A DNA stretch of 64,000 nucleotides from Citromicrobium sp. (GTDB lineage: Bacteria > Pseudomonadota > Alphaproteobacteria > Sphingomonadales > Sphingomonadaceae): assembly GCA_002729695.1 (NCBI GenBank), contig PBYQ01000019.1:39760-103759 (forward strand), read 5' to 3'. A program made the position numbers and the translations under genes. Shown piece after piece: positions 36,648 to 48,293 of this stretch. How positions within the stretch are numbered: the stretch's first letter is position 1; every line of letters starts with the position of its first letter. Below the pieces are notes generated by a model that was not told the origin of the DNA, searched no databases, and saw only the letters and a program-made list of their open reading frames with translations.

Positions 36648-39600
36648 ATGCCCGACCTCTCCCGCATCCTGTCCGCCAAGCAGCCGCTGACTTTCGCCAA
36701 CCTCGCGCGGGGCGCGCAGCCGTTGGTGATGGCCGACCTCGCGCGCGCCGCAAAAAGACGCGCCGTGTTCATCGCGCCCGACGACAGCGCGATGCGCAGC
36801 ATTGCGGATGCCGCGCGGTTCTTCGCACCCGAACTCAGCGTGATCGAATTCCCCGCGTGGGATTGCCTGCCCTACGACCGGGCAAGCCCCGCGCTGTCGA
36901 TCAGCACGCAGCGGCTGTCCGCGCTGCACCGCTTGCAGGCAGAGAAAGGCACGCCGCAGCTGCTGGTCACCACGGCCAACGCAGCGCTCCAACGGATGCT
37001 GACCCCGTTCCGCATTCGCGAGGCGGTGCGCGAGCTGAAACCGGGTGTGCAGATCGGGCACGAGAGCCTGACCCAACTGCTCCAAAAGCAGGGCTACAGC
37101 CGCACCGACACCGTGATCGACGCGGGCGAGTTCGCGGTGCGCGGCTCGATCTTCGACATCTTCCCCTCCGGCCTCGAACAGGGCCTGAGGCTCGATTTCT
37201 TCGGCGACGAGTTGGAGAGCCTGCGCGTGTTCGATCCCAGCACGCAGCGCACCACTGGCACGCTCGACAGCTTCCTCCTCCTGCCCGCAAGCGAAGTGTT
37301 GCTGGAGGATGCGACGATCAAGCGCTTCCGCGCTGGCTATCGCGAACGTTTCGGGGCGAATGCCACGCAGGACCCGCTCTACGAGGCGGTCAGCGAAGGA
37401 CGCCGCCAAGCCGGGATGGAACACTGGCTGCCGCTGTTCGAAGAAAAGCTGGCGACCTTGTTCGACCATCTGGGCGCCGACGATCCGGTGACCATCGACG
37501 TCGGTGCGCTGACCGCTCTCGAAGAGCGCCTCTCCGACATCGCCGAATATCGCCGCACGCGTACCGAAACCGCAGGCCAGAAGGCAGGCAGCTATCGCCC
37601 GCTCGACCCGCAGGCACTCTACCTGACCGAAGATGAGATCGGCGGCGTGATGGAAGAGCGCCCGGTCCACCGCGCGACCGGGTTCGACGAGCCCGAGAGC
37701 GGCAGCGTGATCGATTTCGGCTTCCGCTCGGCCCGCGATTTCGCGCCCGAACGTGCACGCGGCGACAATGTCTACGAAGTCGCGGCGGAGCATTTCCGAA
37801 AGGTCGGCAAGGCGGGCAAGCGCCCCCTGCTCGCCGCCTATTCGACCGGCAGCCGATCGCGCATCACCTCGATCCTCGGCGAAGCGGGCACGAAGGTGAC
37901 GCTCGCCGACAGCTGGCAGGATGCACTTGGCAAATCCGCTAAAGGTACGCCGGTTGCGATGATCCTGCCGCTCGATAGCGGCTTCTCCAACGACGACATC
38001 GAACTGGTGACCGAGCAGGACCTGCTCGGCGACCGGCTCGTCCGCAGGCGCAAGAAACGCCGCGACTCGGACGCTTTCCTGAGCGAGCTTCAGGCGCTCT
38101 CGCGCGGCGATCTGGTGGTCCACACCGAACACGGCATCGGCAAGTATCTCGGCCTCGAACCGATCAGCGTCGGCAAGTCCAAGCACGACTGCGTGATGCT
38201 GGAGTACAAGGGAGGCGACAAGCTCTACATCCCGGTCGAAAACCTCGAAGTCCTCTCCCGCTACGGCAGCAGCGAAGACGCGGTGATGCTCGACAAGCTG
38301 GGCGGCGAAGCCTGGCAGAAACGCCGCGCCCGCCTGCGCGAACGCATTCGCGAAATCGCCAGCGAGCTCATGCGCACCGCCGCCGAGCGCGCGCTGAAGA
38401 AAGCGCCCGTGCTCGAAGCCGAGGAAGCCAGCTACAACCAGTTCGTCGACCGCTTCCCGTGGGAGGAGACCGACGATCAGGACGCCGCGATCGCCGATGT
38501 CCTGCGCGATCTGGAAAGCGGCAAGCCGATGGACCGCCTCGTCTGCGGCGATGTCGGCTTCGGCAAGACCGAGGTGGCATTGCGCGCCGCCTTCGTTGCG
38601 GCGATGAGCGGGCAACAGGTGGCCGTTGTGGCCCCCACCACGCTGCTCGCACGTCAGCACTACCAGAATTTCAGCGAGCGCTTTGCGGGATTCCCGCTCA
38701 AGATCGGGCGGCTCAGCCGCCTCGTCCCCGCCAAGGAAATCACCGAGACGCGCGGAGCACTGGCCGACGGCACGCTCGATATCGTCGTCGGCACCCACGC
38801 GATCCTCAGCAAATCGACCAGGTTCAAGGACCTGGGTCTGGTGATCGTCGACGAGGAACAGCGCTTCGGCGTCACCCACAAGGAACGGCTCAAGCAGCTG
38901 CGGACCGACGTGCACATGCTCACGCTGACCGCCACGCCCATTCCGCGTACCTTGCAGATGGCGATGAGCGGCCTGCGCGAGCTCTCGACCATCCAGACCC
39001 CGCCGGTCGACCGACTCGCGGTGCGCACCTACGTGATGGAGTGGGACGATATGGTGATCCGCGAGGCCCTGCTGCGCGAACATCACCGTGGCGGCCAGAG
39101 CTTCATCGTCGTGCCGCGCATTTCGGACATGGACCCGCTGCTGGACTGGCTGCGCGAGCATGTGCCCGAGGTGAAGGTGGTCCCCGCGCATGGTCAGATG
39201 AGCGCCAGCGAGGTCGAGGACCGGATGAGCTCCTTCTACGAGAAGAAGTACGATGTGCTGCTCTCGACCACGATTGTCGAAAGCGGGCTCGATATTTCCA
39301 GCGCCAACACGATCATCATCCACCGTGCCGACCGTTTCGGCCTCGCCCAGCTCTACCAGCTGCGCGGTCGCGTGGGCCGCGCGAAGCTGCGCGCCTATGC
39401 CTACCTGACGACCGCTGCCGATACCGCGCTGTCCGAAGTGGCGGAAAAGCGCCTCAAGGTGCTGAGCGATCTCGATTCGCTGGGCGCAGGGTTCCAGCTC
39501 GCCAGCCACGATCTCGACATTCGCGGGGCGGGCAACCTGCTGGGCGACGAGCAATCGGGCCATATTCGCGAGGTCGGCTTCGAACTCTACCAGTCGATGC

Positions 39601-40139
39601 TGGAGGACGCGATCCTGGCCGCGAAGGCGGGCGAGATGGGGCTGGAGAAGCCCTCCGAAGACATCAGCCCGCAGATTACGGTTGATGCACCGATCATGAT
39701 CCCCGAGGACTACGTGCCCGACCTCGCGGTGCGTATGGCGCTCTACCGCCGCCTCAACCAGGCGAGCGACAAGGCCGAGATCGAAGGGCTGGCCGCCGAG
39801 ATGATCGACCGTTTCGGGCAATTGCCGCAGGCGACGCAGAACCTCGTCCGCCTGATCGAGATCAAGCATCAGGCCATCGCCGCCAACATCGCCAAGATCG
39901 ACGTCGGCGCGCGCGGCACGCTTGTCACGTTCCACAACGACGATTTCCCCGACCCCGCCGGGCTGCTCGCCTACGTGGACAAGCGCGAAGGTGCGGTGAA
40001 GCTGCGGCCCGACATGAAGCTGGTGGTCAACCGCGCGTGGCACGATCCACAGAGCCGCCTCAACGGCCTGTTCCAGCTGACCAAGGGATTGAGCGCCATC
40101 GCGCTGCGGGCAAAGAAGCGGGAGAAGGCCCCGGCCTAG
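36648..40139 (+). CDS. mfd: Transcription-repair coupling factor Mfd
   Basis: 1163 residues. The N-terminal UvrB-homology domains (about 1-350) are followed by an RNA-polymerase-interacting domain, then a RecG-type motor with Walker A GDVGFGKT (634-641), DEEQ (735-738) and the TRG/motif VI part LRGRVGRAKL, and a C-terminal D7-like domain. It removes stalled RNA polymerase and recruits UvrA. Its stop overlaps the EAL gene's stop by 4 nt. It is a complete ORF of normal family length. Confidence 0.97.
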   Translation: MPDLSRILSAKQPLTFANLARGAQPLVMADLARAAKRRAVFIAPDDSAMRSIADAARFFAPELSVIEFPAWDCLPYDRASPALSISTQRLSALHRLQAEKGTPQLLVTTANAALQRMLTPFRIREAVRELKPGVQIGHESLTQLLQKQGYSRTDTVIDAGEFAVRGSIFDIFPSGLEQGLRLDFFGDELESLRVFDPSTQRTTGTLDSFLLLPASEVLLEDATIKRFRAGYRERFGANATQDPLYEAVSEGRRQAGMEHWLPLFEEKLATLFDHLGADDPVTIDVGALTALEERLSDIAEYRRTRTETAGQKAGSYRPLDPQALYLTEDEIGGVMEERPVHRATGFDEPESGSVIDFGFRSARDFAPERARGDNVYEVAAEHFRKVGKAGKRPLLAAYSTGSRSRITSILGEAGTKVTLADSWQDALGKSAKGTPVAMILPLDSGFSNDDIELVTEQDLLGDRLVRRRKKRRDSDAFLSELQALSRGDLVVHTEHGIGKYLGLEPISVGKSKHDCVMLEYKGGDKLYIPVENLEVLSRYGSSEDAVMLDKLGGEAWQKRRARLRERIREIASELMRTAAERALKKAPVLEAEEASYNQFVDRFPWEETDDQDAAIADVLRDLESGKPMDRLVCGDVGFGKTEVALRAAFVAAMSGQQVAVVAPTTLLARQHYQNFSERFAGFPLKIGRLSRLVPAKEITETRGALADGTLDIVVGTHAILSKSTRFKDLGLVIVDEEQRFGVTHKERLKQLRTDVHMLTLTATPIPRTLQMAMSGLRELSTIQTPPVDRLAVRTYVMEWDDMVIREALLREHHRGGQSFIVVPRISDMDPLLDWLREHVPEVKVVPAHGQMSASEVEDRMSSFYEKKYDVLLSTTIVESGLDISSANTIIIHRADRFGLAQLYQLRGRVGRAKLRAYAYLTTAADTALSEVAEKRLKVLSDLDSLGAGFQLASHDLDIRGAGNLLGDEQSGHIREVGFELYQSMLEDAILAAKAGEMGLEKPSEDISPQITVDAPIMIPEDYVPDLAVRMALYRRLNQASDKAEIEGLAAEMIDRFGQLPQATQNLVRLIEIKHQAIAANIAKIDVGARGTLVTFHNDDFPDPAGLLAYVDKREGAVKLRPDMKLVVNRAWHDPQSRLNGLFQLTKGLSAIALRAKKREKAPA

Positions 40140-41425
40140 GCCTGCGAGCCTACCAGTGCGAGGAAATCCGCCTGCGTCAGCGGCTTCGCGCGCAGGAAGC
40201 CCTGATAGGCTGTGCAGCCCTCTTCCGCCGCGATCTGCCGCTGGCGTTCGTTTTCGACGCCCTCTGCAAGGACTTCGAGGTCGAGCGCGCGCGCCATCGC
40301 CATCACCCCGCGCAATACGGCCCGGTCGCGTGCATTCTCCGCCACGCCGTCGAGCATGATCCGGTCCAGCTTGATGATGTCGAGCGGCAGGTACTTGAGA
40401 TAGCCGAAATTGCAGAAGCCCGCGCCGAAATCATCGAGCGCTATCCGGATTCCTGCGTCGCGCAGCAGGCCAAGCGAGCGGGCTGCAAGGTCGAGATCGC
40501 CGAGCAGCGCCTGCTCGGTAATCTCGAGCGTGATCCGCGCCGGGTCGACCGCAAGATCGCTCATCATATCGAGCAATTCCTGCGGGAAGCGCGCCACTGC
40601 CAGATCGGCGGCGGTGATATTGATCGAGCATTTCAGACCGGCAGGCCAGGCGAGCACCGATTTGAGCGCCGCCCCCACCACCCTGCGTGTGAGCTGCGTG
40701 GTCAGGTCGGCGCGCGCCGCGATCCGCAGCAGGGCTTCCCCGCCGACCGAGCCGAGCAGCGGCTGGTCCCAGCGGACGAGCGCCTCGGCCCCGATGATCG
40801 CATCGTCGGCCATCGCGAATTGCGGCTGGAACTTGAGCGACACGGCACCCTCGTCGAGCGCGCGGCGCAGCTCCGCCTCCACCTGGATGGCACCCATCCC
40901 GGCGGGCGTGTCTTCGCGATCGATCCAGACGATCCGCCGGCCCGGCTCGCCCCTCAGCGCAATCTGCGCGTCGCTGAGCCTGCCGAGGACCCCTGCGGGA
41001 TCGTCGCCCGCAAGCGCGCGGATCAGCGCGACGTGTGGCCATAGCTGCGGCAGGGCGACGGTGATCCCGCCAAGCGGCTGTGCGATTCCGTCGGCCAGCG
41101 CCTCGGCGAGGAACTGCCAGCGTTCGCGGCTGCACTCCTCGCGCGTGGCGAGCAGGAACTTGCCCCCTTCGATCCTGGCGGCGAACCACTGCCCCGGCAA
41201 AAATTCGTCCTGCCCGAAATGCGTGATCCGCCGGGCGACCTCGGCCAGGGCGAAATCGCCCGCATCCGCCCCATGCGCCAGATTGACGCTGTCGAACCGC
41301 CCGAGCACCAGCAGCAGGGCATGCACCCGCGCGTCGTCCGCCTGCAACCAGTCACCCAGCTGCCGCCGCGCGGTGCCGGCGTTGGCCAGCCCTGTCAGCA
41401 GGTCCCGATCGTCGACGTCGTTCAT
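40136..41425 (-). CDS. EAL-domain cyclic-di-GMP phosphodiesterase with degenerate GGDEF
   Basis: 429 residues. The N-terminal ~170 residues resemble a GGDEF domain (DLLTGLANAG start, then LLVLGRFDSVN), but the active motif reads GGKFL (87-91), so it should not make c-di-GMP. The C-terminal EAL domain (about 185-425) keeps all key residues: EAL at 214-216 in GAEALVRW, Asn269, Glu301, DDFG (331-334), Lys352 and AEGVENE. It is therefore likely a phosphodiesterase with a sensory or GTP-binding N-domain. There are no membrane helices. Confidence 0.88.
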   Translation of the reverse strand: MNDVDDRDLLTGLANAGTARRQLGDWLQADDARVHALLLVLGRFDSVNLAHGADAGDFALAEVARRITHFGQDEFLPGQWFAARIEGGKFLLATREECSRERWQFLAEALADGIAQPLGGITVALPQLWPHVALIRALAGDDPAGVLGRLSDAQIALRGEPGRRIVWIDREDTPAGMGAIQVEAELRRALDEGAVSLKFQPQFAMADDAIIGAEALVRWDQPLLGSVGGEALLRIAARADLTTQLTRRVVGAALKSVLAWPAGLKCSINITAADLAVARFPQELLDMMSDLAVDPARITLEITEQALLGDLDLAARSLGLLRDAGIRIALDDFGAGFCNFGYLKYLPLDIIKLDRIMLDGVAENARDRAVLRGVMAMARALDLEVLAEGVENERQRQIAAEEGCTAYQGFLRAKPLTQADFLALVGSQA

Positions 41426-41559
41426 CGCCCGCTTATCGCAACACCGCAGCGTTTCTGGAAGAGCGCACGCACCGACAATACCCCGGTCTCCCGCATCCAT
41501 TCATTGCAAGGGTTTGCTTGCTGCCATAGGCAGGGCGTTATTGTGGCGAGAGGAGCCTG

Positions 41560-42348
41560 ATGGCCGGGCAACCGACATACGAGCGGCTGGCGCTTGCGAT
41601 TTCGAACTCCGCGCTGGCGCAGGACACTGCCGAGGCGCTGCGCGAGGCGCATGACTGGGTGCCGATGGAAGAGGCGGACGTTGTGGTCGCGCTGGGCGGC
41701 GACGGCTTCATGCTACAAACGCTGCACCGGATGCTCGACAATGGGCGTATCCTGCCCGTCTACGGTGTGAACCGGGGGACGATGGGTTTCCTGATGAACA
41801 AGCATCGGCCCAAGGGCGCGCTGATCGAACGGGTCAATCGCAGCCGCCCCGTGGGCATTTCGCCGCTGCGCATGGAGGCGGTGACGCAGGATGGCGAAAC
41901 CCGTATCGAGTGCGCGCTCAACGAAGTGTCGCTGCTGCGCGAGACGCGCCAGACCGCCAAGATCGAAATCCTGGTCGACGGCAAGACCCGGATAGAGGAG
42001 CTGGTGGCGGACGGCGTGCTGGTGGCGACGCCCGCCGGATCGACCGCGTACAACCTTTCGGCCAATGGCCCGATCCTGCCGCTCGATTCGCAGCTGCTCG
42101 CGCTCACTCCGATCAGCGCCTTCCGCCCGCGCCGCTGGCGTGGCGCGATCCTGCCCGAGCGGGTGAAGGTGACCTTCCGCATCAACGAGCCTGCCAAGCG
42201 CCCTGTGGCGGCGGTGGCGGACCAGAAGGAAGTGCGCGACGTGGCCGAGGTTCACGTGGAAATCGCGCGCGATTCCGAGCTGACGCTGCTGTTCGACAAG
42301 GGCCATTCGCTCGACGACCGGATCGTCGCCGAACAATTCGTCGTCTGA
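41560..42348 (+). CDS. nadK: NAD kinase
   Basis: A 262-residue ATP- or polyphosphate-dependent kinase that makes NADP. GGDG (46-49) begins the active site, NEVSLLR is the NNE-like site, and ATPAGSTAYNLSANGPI is the conserved C-domain loop. AGGAG lies 5 nt before the ATG. It is followed by tRNA-Asn about 65 nt on. Confidence 0.94.
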   Translation: MAGQPTYERLALAISNSALAQDTAEALREAHDWVPMEEADVVVALGGDGFMLQTLHRMLDNGRILPVYGVNRGTMGFLMNKHRPKGALIERVNRSRPVGISPLRMEAVTQDGETRIECALNEVSLLRETRQTAKIEILVDGKTRIEELVADGVLVATPAGSTAYNLSANGPILPLDSQLLALTPISAFRPRRWRGAILPERVKVTFRINEPAKRPVAAVADQKEVRDVAEVHVEIARDSELTLLFDKGHSLDDRIVAEQFVV

Positions 42349-42414
42349 TTTGCTTGGGGGGCTTGCGCAATCAGAAGCACCCCCATATAGGGCCGGGCCT
42401 GCCGATATGGCTGC

Positions 42415-42489
42415 TCCCCGATAGCTCAGCGGTAGAGTAGGTGACTGTTAATCACTTGGTCGTTGGTTCGAATCCAACTCGGGGAGCCA
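42415..42489 (+). tRNA. tRNA-Asn (anticodon GTT)
   Basis: 75 nt. TCCCCGA pairs with TCGGGGA, followed by G and an encoded CCA. The anticodon loop CTGTTAA gives GTT; the T-loop is GTTCGAATC. No integrase or att-like duplication is seen beside it. Confidence 0.96.
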
Positions 42490-42632
42490 CTTTTCCTTCA
42501 TAGCCGCTGCAACAGCGCCGGAGCCTCCCCAGTGGGAGGGCTTGAAGGCGTTTCATAGCTACGCGTTCGATGTCCGCTTCAGGGCATTTCATGCGGTTGC
42601 GTCGGCGACCGCGATTGGTTGGGAATCGGTCT

Positions 42633-43025
42633 TTAAGCGGACCACCCAACTGCGCGCTTCTCGTCCGGTAACTGAGCCAGTGCGGCGCTGGCTAAGTCTC
42701 GAATTACCTGCCAACGGGGATCAGAAAACAGAGCCGGACGCACCCAGAAATCAGCATTTTCTTGGCCGCTCCATTTCTCGAGAACGCTATCGAGCGGCAA
42801 AATTGCAGCCCTTTCTGCATCAGTGAGTTCGCCGCACTCAATCATGTCGGGAGATGCAAGGAAGATGTCTCCAAACTCCATTCCGAGCTCGTCGTTACCG
42901 TATCCAGCCGCGTCTCCATCCGGTGTCAAATGACCGAGAATGGAATTCAAATATGCCACTTGCTCTTCTGGCGAAGCGGCGAGATGGGCCACGCTTTCTC
43001 TTAGCCGTTGGTATCTGGTTGGCAT
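42633..43025 (-). CDS. Hypothetical protein, low GC
   Basis: 130 residues, acidic and tryptophan-rich at the end (WSGQENADFWVRPALFSDPRW). It has no signal, membrane segment or known motif. The base composition of 42500-43090 is clearly more AT-rich than its surroundings, which suggests recent acquisition next to tRNA-Asn. The ATG has only a weak ribosome-binding site. The function is unknown; immunity-type small proteins have a similar size but the match is not specific. Confidence 0.55.
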   Translation of the reverse strand: MPTRYQRLRESVAHLAASPEEQVAYLNSILGHLTPDGDAAGYGNDELGMEFGDIFLASPDMIECGELTDAERAAILPLDSVLEKWSGQENADFWVRPALFSDPRWQVIRDLASAALAQLPDEKRAVGWSA

Positions 43026-43093
43026 GCTACCGGCTTTAGCCGTTGGACCAATGTCCGGAAAGGGGTCGTTAGTCGACGGTCACCTTAAACGCT

Positions 43094-43732
43094 CTAAACA
43101 CCCACCAACAACCGCACCCCCACCACGATCGTCAGCGCCGCCGTCAGCCATGCGATCACCTGCGGCTTGAACAGGCGCACGGCGAACAGGCTGCCGATCT
43201 GGCCGCCGATAACGACCGCCAGCATCAGCGGCAGGCCGGTATTCGCCGCCGCGCCGAGCATGCCGAAGCCGCTCTTGCCCAGCTGGCCGACGAGGCCGAA
43301 CAGCGAATTGACGAGGATGAACAGGCTCGCGGTCGCGGCGATGGCCCGGGGGGTGTTCCAGCGGGTCAGATGGAGCAGCGGGGCGAGGAAGATGCCTCCG
43401 CCGATGCCGACCAGACCGGCAAGGTAGCCAAGCGGCGCGGCCGCGATCAGCATGGCGCGCCCTCCCCTCGCGCTGGCCGCTTCGGCGGTGTCGCGTTTGG
43501 GCAGCAACAGCAGCACGCCTGCAAGGCACAGACTTGCGCCGAGCAGCATCAGGAAGGCGCGCTCTCCGATCGGGGTCAGCCCGCCCAGCAGCGCGGCAGG
43601 CGCGGCTATGGCCGTCAGCGCCAGCGCTCCGCGCCAGGGCGTGATCCCGGCGCGGGCGAAACGGATCGAGCCACCGCTGACCACCACCAGGTTACACAGC
43701 AGAGAGACCACCGGCAGCAGCCGGTAGTCCAT
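43094..43732 (-). CDS. TSUP (TauE/SafE) permease, N-terminus incomplete at normal start codons
   Basis: A permease of the sulfite/organosulfonate exporter-like family. The coordinates give 212 residues from the first in-frame ATG. However, the same frame stays open upstream to about 43840 and encodes GLVALLAAFCVTALLYASV and then GFGGGSTYSALLALSG, the first membrane helix and the family's GxGGG motif. No ATG, GTG or TTG lies in that stretch; only CTG (43832-43834) or ATA (43838-43840) could start it. The second half repeats the pattern (VGIGGGIFLAPLL). The gene runs 3' to secA on the same strand. Confidence 0.75.
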   Translation of the reverse strand: MDYRLLPVVSLLCNLVVVSGGSIRFARAGITPWRGALALTAIAAPAALLGGLTPIGERAFLMLLGASLCLAGVLLLLPKRDTAEAASARGGRAMLIAAAPLGYLAGLVGIGGGIFLAPLLHLTRWNTPRAIAATASLFILVNSLFGLVGQLGKSGFGMLGAAANTGLPLMLAVVIGGQIGSLFAVRLFKPQVIAWLTAALTIVVGVRLLVGV

Positions 43733-43836
43733 CCCCGAAAGCGCCAGCAGCGCGCTATACGTGGATCCACCGCCGAAGCCGACCGACGCGTAGAGCAGCG
43801 CGGTTACGCAGAAGGCGGCAAGGAGCGCTACCAGGC

Positions 43837-46641
<2,805 letters not shown>

Positions 46642-46676
46642 GGTGCGAATGGCCTTGGAATAAGTGGATTATGCGG

Positions 46677-46707
46677 AACGCGCCCTGGCACAGCGGTGCC
46701 GGGCGTT
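46677..46707 (-). terminator. Hairpin between secA and the small exported gene
   Basis: AACGCGCCCTGGCAC against GTGCCGGGCGTT, an imperfect stem with the tip AGCG. It lies just downstream of the gene at 46741 on the minus strand. A T tract is lacking, so this is a candidate only. Confidence 0.4.
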
Positions 46708-46740
46708 CGCGCGGATTCAATCGGATTTGAAGGGTTGGCG

Positions 46741-47007
46741 CTATTCGAGCGCGCGATCGGGGCCCAGCTGGACGGTCGGCACGAAGACGACGGGACCGCG
46801 GGGCCGGCATACCTTTTCGAATACGATACGCCAATCGCGCAGACGAACGGTCGTGCGACATTCGCACCGCGCATCGTCCTTTTTGGTATCGCAGACTTCG
46901 GCGGCGGAACGGCTCACCGAACTTTCGGCCATCATCGCATTCGCCGGAGCGCCGATGGCGATCAGACCGCTCAGGAAAGCGAGGCAGGTAAGTAAAAGCC
47001 GAAGCAT
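46741..47007 (-). CDS. Small exported cysteine-containing protein
   Basis: 88 residues. A signal peptide (LLLTCLAFLSGLIAIGAPANA) is followed by a short basic domain with four cysteines (39, 48, 50, 67), probably two disulfides. No family recognised. It lies between the glycosyltransferase-like gene and secA, about 100 nt upstream of secA on the same strand. Confidence 0.65.
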   Translation of the reverse strand: MLRLLLTCLAFLSGLIAIGAPANAMMAESSVSRSAAEVCDTKKDDARCECRTTVRLRDWRIVFEKVCRPRGPVVFVPTVQLGPDRALE

Positions 47008-47089
47008 GGAGCGCTACATAAGCGTTGCGCGGCGTCCCGTCCAGCCGCAAGCGGGTGCGTGCGCGTCCCGGCGTTCCTGTAACGAGCGC

Positions 47090-48118
47090 CTAGCCTCGGC
47101 CGATCGTTTCACGGAGCGCCGACTCCCACAAATCGGCCACGTGCGCGTCGCCGTAGTGCGCATCAATATGCGCGAGCGCCTCGGCCAGGCGATCGCGTTC
47201 CCGCGGCCAGTCGGACGCATATCGCCACAGGCCGCCCTGCCAGTCGTCGATCGGAACGAAATCCTGCAATTCCCGATACGCCGGAAGCGAATCGGCCACC
47301 ACGCCGAGGCCCGCGCGAAGCGCTGTTGCGGGGCGATTGATGGACTTGCCGAGGGTAAAACTGTTGCGCCCCACGGGGATAATAGCGACGCGATGCGCAC
47401 GAAGCGCGGCCAGGAATCCCGCCAGCGACCAACCGATATAGTGGGTCGGGATACCGAATTCGGGGGCCATCCGCCGGTAGGCGAGCCAGGTATTGCTGAC
47501 GATGGTCAGCGTGATCGGGTGACGTTTTGCGAAAGCCTCCAGCTCGGGCATGCGTTCGCGCACATGGACCAGCCCCGCCTGTGCGCCCGAACTGTTGCCG
47601 AACCATACGCAGTGCAGCGCATCCTCGTGGCGGGCGAGAAAGCGTCGCAGGCGTGCCAGCCGCCACCGCTCGACCAGCGAAGGTCGCAGGCTGGCGAGAA
47701 ACTCTGTGTTCTCGAGCAAATCCGGGACAACCTGGCCCGGCACGCCCGGCACCTGCTCGCTCAGCCGATCGAGCAGCTCGGCCGTGGGTGCGGTAATCCG
47801 CGCCGCCCTTCCCAGCGCGGAAACCACTCGCCGCTCGGCCTCATCGTCACCCTCGGCCCGGGCCTTCGCGACCAGATTGTCGCACATGTCGTAAAGGACC
47901 GGCACGCCCGCCGCCTCTGCCCGGTCCAGAACCCGATGTGCCGTCCTCGTGAAACTCTTGGAGATGACGATGCAATCGAGCCCGTCGGGTGCCTGCGCCC
48001 CGTCGTACCACACGCATTCGTGCCCCCGCGCCTCCAACAGCGCCATCGGCCCATGCACCCGCAGGCGGGCGCTGGCGTGCTTGGGATTGGGGCGCTGGGT
48101 ATGCCAACCGATACGCAT
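47090..48118 (-). CDS. Glycosyltransferase-like protein (GT-B)
   Basis: 342 residues with two Rossmann-like halves, typical of GT-B enzymes. The start is MRIGWHTQRPNPKHASARLR, and the C-terminal donor-site region (GLGVVADSLPAYRELQDFVP) fits family GT4-like. No signal or membrane helix. The substrate is unknown, and no polysaccharide genes are beside it. It diverges from argJ. Confidence 0.72.
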   Translation of the reverse strand: MRIGWHTQRPNPKHASARLRVHGPMALLEARGHECVWYDGAQAPDGLDCIVISKSFTRTAHRVLDRAEAAGVPVLYDMCDNLVAKARAEGDDEAERRVVSALGRAARITAPTAELLDRLSEQVPGVPGQVVPDLLENTEFLASLRPSLVERWRLARLRRFLARHEDALHCVWFGNSSGAQAGLVHVRERMPELEAFAKRHPITLTIVSNTWLAYRRMAPEFGIPTHYIGWSLAGFLAALRAHRVAIIPVGRNSFTLGKSINRPATALRAGLGVVADSLPAYRELQDFVPIDDWQGGLWRYASDWPRERDRLAEALAHIDAHYGDAHVADLWESALRETIGRG

Positions 48119-48293
48119 TCGGCCCTCGTCAAATGGCTGGGCGCCTCACTCGTCGTGCGGGACGGAATGGGCGATCCGGGCCCGGATAACGTTCGCCAGC
48201 GCGAGTGCAAGGATGAAACGGGCGCACCCGGACCCGATCCGCGCGATCGAACGGACTTGCCTCGCTCCGCGCCCGAACCTAACCGCCGGAACC

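Noticed and set aside
36495..40043. A 1182-codon open frame on the minus strand opposite mfd
   Set aside because: It is the complement of the well-supported mfd gene; high-GC coding strands often leave such antisense frames open, and its product has no recognisable domain.
42633..43025. Genomic island or prophage at tRNA-Asn
   Set aside because: Only one small gene differs in composition; no integrase, duplicated tRNA end or phage gene is seen.
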